Shown here: positions 34,251 to 36,952 of the stretch, piece by piece
How positions within the stretch are numbered: position 1 is the first letter of the stretch
How the letters are laid out: every line of letters begins with the position of its first letter
DNA from: Phyllobacterium lublinensis
GTDB lineage: Bacteria; Pseudomonadota; Alphaproteobacteria; Rhizobiales; Rhizobiaceae
Reading direction: 5' to 3'
Assembly (NCBI RefSeq): GCF_020164435.1
Contig: NZ_JAIUDQ010000024.1
Location: 1-36,952 of the forward strand
DNA length: 36,952 nt
Program-made: the position numbers and the translations under genes
The notes under the pieces: generated by a model
Told to the model about the DNA's origin: nothing
Seen by the model: the letters and a program-made list of their open reading frames with translations, nothing else
Database searches by the model: none

Positions 34251-34964
34251 ATGTTTGTGCGGATATTTGCCTTGCTGGGGCTATGCATGGCGCTGAGCGC
34301 CTGCGCTTCCGTGGACTATTCCAAACTGCCTCCCGGCACTTTCAGCGGCAGCCTTTTCGTCATGTGGGTCGATGAGGGCGGCTCGAGTGGAGATGGCAAT
34401 TTCCTGTTTGTTCCCGACCCCGAAGATCCGTTGATCTTCCGGCGCTCCGATCCCCAAAGTGCCGGCGCGGTCATCCGCCCGGGCCTGATGTATACGGACG
34501 GCGGCTCAATCCCCAAGATCGCCCAGGTGTTCAAGGGCCTGTCGCCGTGGGGATATGCACCTGCCTACATGATTCACGACTGGATATTCACGGCGCGCCA
34601 CTGCATCGTCGATGGCGAATCTAATGCTCGCTTCGATCAGGTCCGTGACGTGACGTTCAAGGATTCCGCCGAGATCCTGGGGGAGGCGATTCAGGGACTC
34701 ATTGCGGACGAGCGTGTTCAGCCCAACGATCTTGCGGGCAACGCCATCACCACTGCGGTTGACAGCGCCATTGCCAGGCGGCTTTGGGATGAGCGCGGCG
34801 CCTGCAAGGCGTTGGTCGTCAAACCGGATGACGTTGCAGCAGCCGAAGCCGCCATTCCCGGCTCGTCGCGGGCAATCACCAGACGCAGTTTCCGCCTTCC
34901 GCCGGAGACGGCGCCTGTCCCGGCCGAGCGCCGTGCAAAGATCGTGACGCGCGTTACATTCTAG
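34251..34964 (+). CDS. DUF1353 lipoprotein
   Basis: A 237-residue protein with a lipoprotein signal MFVRIFALLGLCMALSAC, with C18 as the lipid-modified cysteine. The body carries the DUF1353 signature: MYTDGGSIPKIAQVF then GYAPAYMIHDWIFTARH, with conserved Asp, Ser-x-Pro and His-Asp-Trp residues. The function is unknown; these conserved polar residues suggest an enzyme. The start at 34251 makes a compact signal; an in-frame ATG at 34209 has a stronger ribosome site (GGGGGAATC) and would add 14 residues before the signal. Confidence 0.8.
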   Translation: MFVRIFALLGLCMALSACASVDYSKLPPGTFSGSLFVMWVDEGGSSGDGNFLFVPDPEDPLIFRRSDPQSAGAVIRPGLMYTDGGSIPKIAQVFKGLSPWGYAPAYMIHDWIFTARHCIVDGESNARFDQVRDVTFKDSAEILGEAIQGLIADERVQPNDLAGNAITTAVDSAIARRLWDERGACKALVVKPDDVAAAEAAIPGSSRAITRRSFRLPPETAPVPAERRAKIVTRVTF

Positions 34965-34983
34965 CCGCAGGACATCGTGCGAT

Positions 34984-35009
34984 GAATCCGCTATCTGCGC
35001 GCCGGATTC
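34984..35009. promoter_or_regulatory. Inverted repeat between DUF1353 gene and third cyclase
   Basis: GAATCCG at 34984-34990 pairs with CGGATTC at 35003-35009 across 12 bases. No T-run follows, so it is more likely an operator or weak hairpin than a terminator. Confidence 0.4.
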
Positions 35010-35025
35010 AGTGTAAACTGCAGGC

Positions 35026-36435
35026 ATGAGTGAAGCCGAGCCTTTATTCGCCATGCTGCGCCAATCGGCGCAGGAGAACGTTGTCGACGCCATCGAGCGG
35101 CTTGTCCTTGACGCGCCGGACCGCAAGCTCAGCCGTATCAATGCGCTCGCCTTTGCAGCCAGCGAGGGCCTTGACGAGGAAGAGACCGTCGGGGCGTTTC
35201 TGCACGCATCACACCTTGGCCTTTTCGAATTGTCTTGGAATGTCCTCTGCCCCGGCTGTGGCGGCGTCCTTGACGCCAATACCTCGTTGAAGACGGTACA
35301 AAGCGACGAATATACCTGCGCACTCTGCGCCGCCGGTTATGAGCCAACCCTCGATGAAATGGTGGAAGTGACCTTCACGGTAAGCCCGCGCGTACGTCGT
35401 ATCGCGGCCCATAATCCGCATGAACTTCCACCCATCGAATATTTCCGCCAGATCTATTGGGGCTCCGGCATCGAGCTCCCGGAAGGCGATTTCGAGGCCA
35501 AGGTCGACGAGTTCGTCATGGAATCGCTCGAACTGCCGCCGGGAGAGAAAGCTGTCATTTCGCTGCAACTGCCGGAGGCGTTCGTCATTGTGTTCGAACC
35601 GGTGACGCATGCCGCGCAATTCCTGGACGTGAAGGGCGAACCGACCAGGGAGCGTCAAAATCTTTCACTGGTGTTTGATCGGGCCCACCGTCACAGCGAA
35701 ACGATCAATCTCCGGCCGGGACCTCTGCGCATCCAGTTGGAAAACCACACGACGGTCCGTACGCTGCCATCCGTATGCCTTGCCAATGACGCACTGCACG
35801 AGATGCTCGGTCGCCGGCGCCCGTTCCTGACGGCCAAGCGCCTGCTGTCCAACCAGACGTTCCGTAATCTCTATCACACCGACACGATCGATGTGGACCA
35901 GCGGTTGAAGATTACCAGCCTCACTTTCCTCTTTACCGACCTGCGTGGATCGACGGAGCTTTACGAACGGGTGGGCGACCTTGCCGCATTCGAACTCGTA
36001 AAGACCCATTTCAGCATACTCAACGACATCGTGGGTACCGAGGCAGGCGCTGTCGTGAAGACCATCGGCGATGCCGTCATGGCCACATTCCCGACGCCCG
36101 ACCGGGCGGTAGTGGCCGCAATGCGAATGCGCGACGCCATGCGCAAGCTCAACACGGAACGCGGCAGCGAGGATCTCCTGTTGAAGATCGGTATTCACGA
36201 GGGTCCGTGCATCGCCGTTAACCTGAACGAACGGCAGGATTATTTCGGTCAGACAGTGAACATTGCTTCACGCGTGCAACACCTGGCAACAGCGCGGGAA
36301 ATCTTTGCCACAGGATCCGTTCTGGGAGACGCGCGTGCCTCGGACCTCCTGTCGAAGCGCGGCGTGACACCGATGTCATACAACGTAACTCTTCGCGGCA
36401 TCACCGACGAGATCAGCATCTTCACAATTCCCTGA
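35026..36435 (+). CDS. Class III cyclase with DUF5939-like zinc-ribbon N-terminus
   Basis: A 469-residue soluble cyclase with no membrane helix. The N-terminal 290 residues hold a four-cysteine zinc-ribbon (C75-x2-C78, C98-x2-C101) and a beta-rich domain with LPPGEKAVISLQLPEAFVIV, matching the DUF5939 domain often seen before cyclases. The catalytic domain starts near residue 298. Metal aspartates are D305 (FTDLRGST) and D349 (KTIGDAV), K345 and D405 are the adenine-selecting pair, and N412 and R416 (VNIASRV) complete the site, so it should make cAMP. It follows the DUF1353 gene by 61 bases on the same strand. Confidence 0.92.
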   Translation: MSEAEPLFAMLRQSAQENVVDAIERLVLDAPDRKLSRINALAFAASEGLDEEETVGAFLHASHLGLFELSWNVLCPGCGGVLDANTSLKTVQSDEYTCALCAAGYEPTLDEMVEVTFTVSPRVRRIAAHNPHELPPIEYFRQIYWGSGIELPEGDFEAKVDEFVMESLELPPGEKAVISLQLPEAFVIVFEPVTHAAQFLDVKGEPTRERQNLSLVFDRAHRHSETINLRPGPLRIQLENHTTVRTLPSVCLANDALHEMLGRRRPFLTAKRLLSNQTFRNLYHTDTIDVDQRLKITSLTFLFTDLRGSTELYERVGDLAAFELVKTHFSILNDIVGTEAGAVVKTIGDAVMATFPTPDRAVVAAMRMRDAMRKLNTERGSEDLLLKIGIHEGPCIAVNLNERQDYFGQTVNIASRVQHLATAREIFATGSVLGDARASDLLSKRGVTPMSYNVTLRGITDEISIFTIP

Positions 36436-36894
36436 GCGGCGGTCACGTTTGGTCTGCCAGTCCCTTTACTGTGGCACATACCGGGTCACAGACGCATGGA
36501 TGCGCGCTTTTGATCGCATTCGTCGCACCGGCGTCGAAGCTTCTGGTCATTTTCGACATGACGCCGTTAGGTCGGCAAGAGAGCTGGCAGGAGGCGCCGC
36601 CCGGCCGCCCTCAGGGCGATCCATACATGTGGTGGCGTCTTCACAACAATTACGGCCCTGTTGCGGCTCCGAACCCTCCGCGACCGAAGGGAGAGGCATG
36701 AGTTTGGCAGGGCCCATGGCCTGTCGATTCGCGCCCATGAATCGACAGACCCGGCGACCTCGGCTCCGACTTTGGGTTATGAGTCCACGACCTAGTTACT
36801 GTTACGTACTTCCTTCTAACGGCAACGAAATGCAAGAGTTGGTCGCATGGACCACGCTGAGTTTGTGGCCGGGCCCATGGGGAAACAGTAAGAA
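36436..36894. other. Intergenic region with a perfect 10-bp inverted repeat
   Basis: No supported gene is visible in these 459 bases. A perfect inverted repeat CTGTCGATTC, eight bases, GAATCGACAG lies at 36721-36748 without a T-run. The 10-mer GGGCCCATGG occurs at 36710-36719 and 36871-36880. Open frames on both strands lack ribosome sites and motifs. The region probably carries the promoter of the gene beginning at 36895. Confidence 0.45.
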
Positions 36895-36952
36895 ATGGAC
36901 GGCACCACCATACATCCGCTGGCAATCGAGCATATGCCGGCATTCATAACAG
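36895..36952 (+). CDS. Start of a hypothetical protein, cut by the window edge
   Basis: An ATG preceded by AGTAAGA opens a frame reading MDGTTIHPLAIEHMPAFIT before the window ends after 19 codons. The HPLA-x-EH-x-P-x-FI pattern looks like the conserved N-terminus of a small membrane-protein family seen in alphaproteobacteria, but too little is present to name it. Confidence 0.5.
   Translation, partial: MDGTTIHPLAIEHMPAFIT

Noticed and set aside
36449..36949. A 166-codon plus-strand open frame at the right edge
   Set aside because: It has no ribosome site and low-complexity, non-protein-like composition. It overlaps a better-supported start at 36895 in another frame.
1..36952. CRISPR arrays, complete tRNAs, rRNA, insertion sequences and replication origins
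   Set aside because: No regularly spaced repeats, no complete cloverleaf, no transposase motif and no origin-like iterons were seen. Only the tRNA-Pro fragment at 2351 was found.

Overview
The window looks like chromosome from an alphaproteobacterium of the order Rhizobiales, probably near Phyllobacterium, Mesorhizobium or Brucella. The evidence is a high-GC coding style, a rhizobial glycerol-uptake binding protein (GlpV type), a heme A synthase beside a DUF2842 gene, the rplM-rpsI pair close to argC and speB, and several class III nucleotide cyclases. The genus is an inference; no rRNA or complete tRNA is present.

Layout. 1-2.0 kb: the last gene of a glycerol ABC-transport operon with a strong intrinsic terminator. 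2.0-3.7 kb: a gene-poor accessory patch with a 25-bp tRNA-Pro 3'-end remnant (probable attachment-site scar), a small hydrophobic ORF and two unrecognised small genes. 3.7-13.0 kb: a surface-polysaccharide locus with a Wza-like export lipoprotein, a GT4 glycosyltransferase, an initiating polyprenyl sugar-phosphate transferase and a Wzy/ligase-like membrane protein on the minus strand. A divergent Wzz/Wzc-like co-polymerase, a CelD-type GNAT acyltransferase and a NodB-type deacetylase complete it. The set of functions matches Caulobacter holdfast and rhizobial unipolar-polysaccharide loci better than a capsule locus.

13.0-20.0 kb: housekeeping genes (DUF2842, ctaA, argC, speB, rpsI, rplM), interrupted by a truncated MFS transporter, an AT-rich gene-free patch and an aminoglycoside-kinase-like gene overlapping argC. 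The rplM leader carries three consecutive hairpins. 20.3-30.6 kb: a signalling and stress region with a histidine phosphatase, a cyclase-TPR protein, a YHS-domain protein, an ankyrin protein, an HdeD-like membrane protein, a cupin, a pentapeptide-repeat protein, and a CHASE2-cyclase convergent with an exported FecR-domain protein that has a His/Asp-rich tail. 30.0-36.4 kb: a small polytopic membrane protein, an SBP56/methanethiol-oxidase gene, an exonuclease III, a class I PPK2, a DUF1353 lipoprotein and a third cyclase with a DUF5939-like zinc-ribbon N-terminus. The right edge cuts a new gene after 19 codons.

The two most interesting systems are the holdfast/UPP-like adhesin locus, whose Wzc-like protein has lost its P-loop lysine, and the proposed FecR-CHASE2 cyclase signalling pair. 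All functional calls come from reading motifs; no database search was run.
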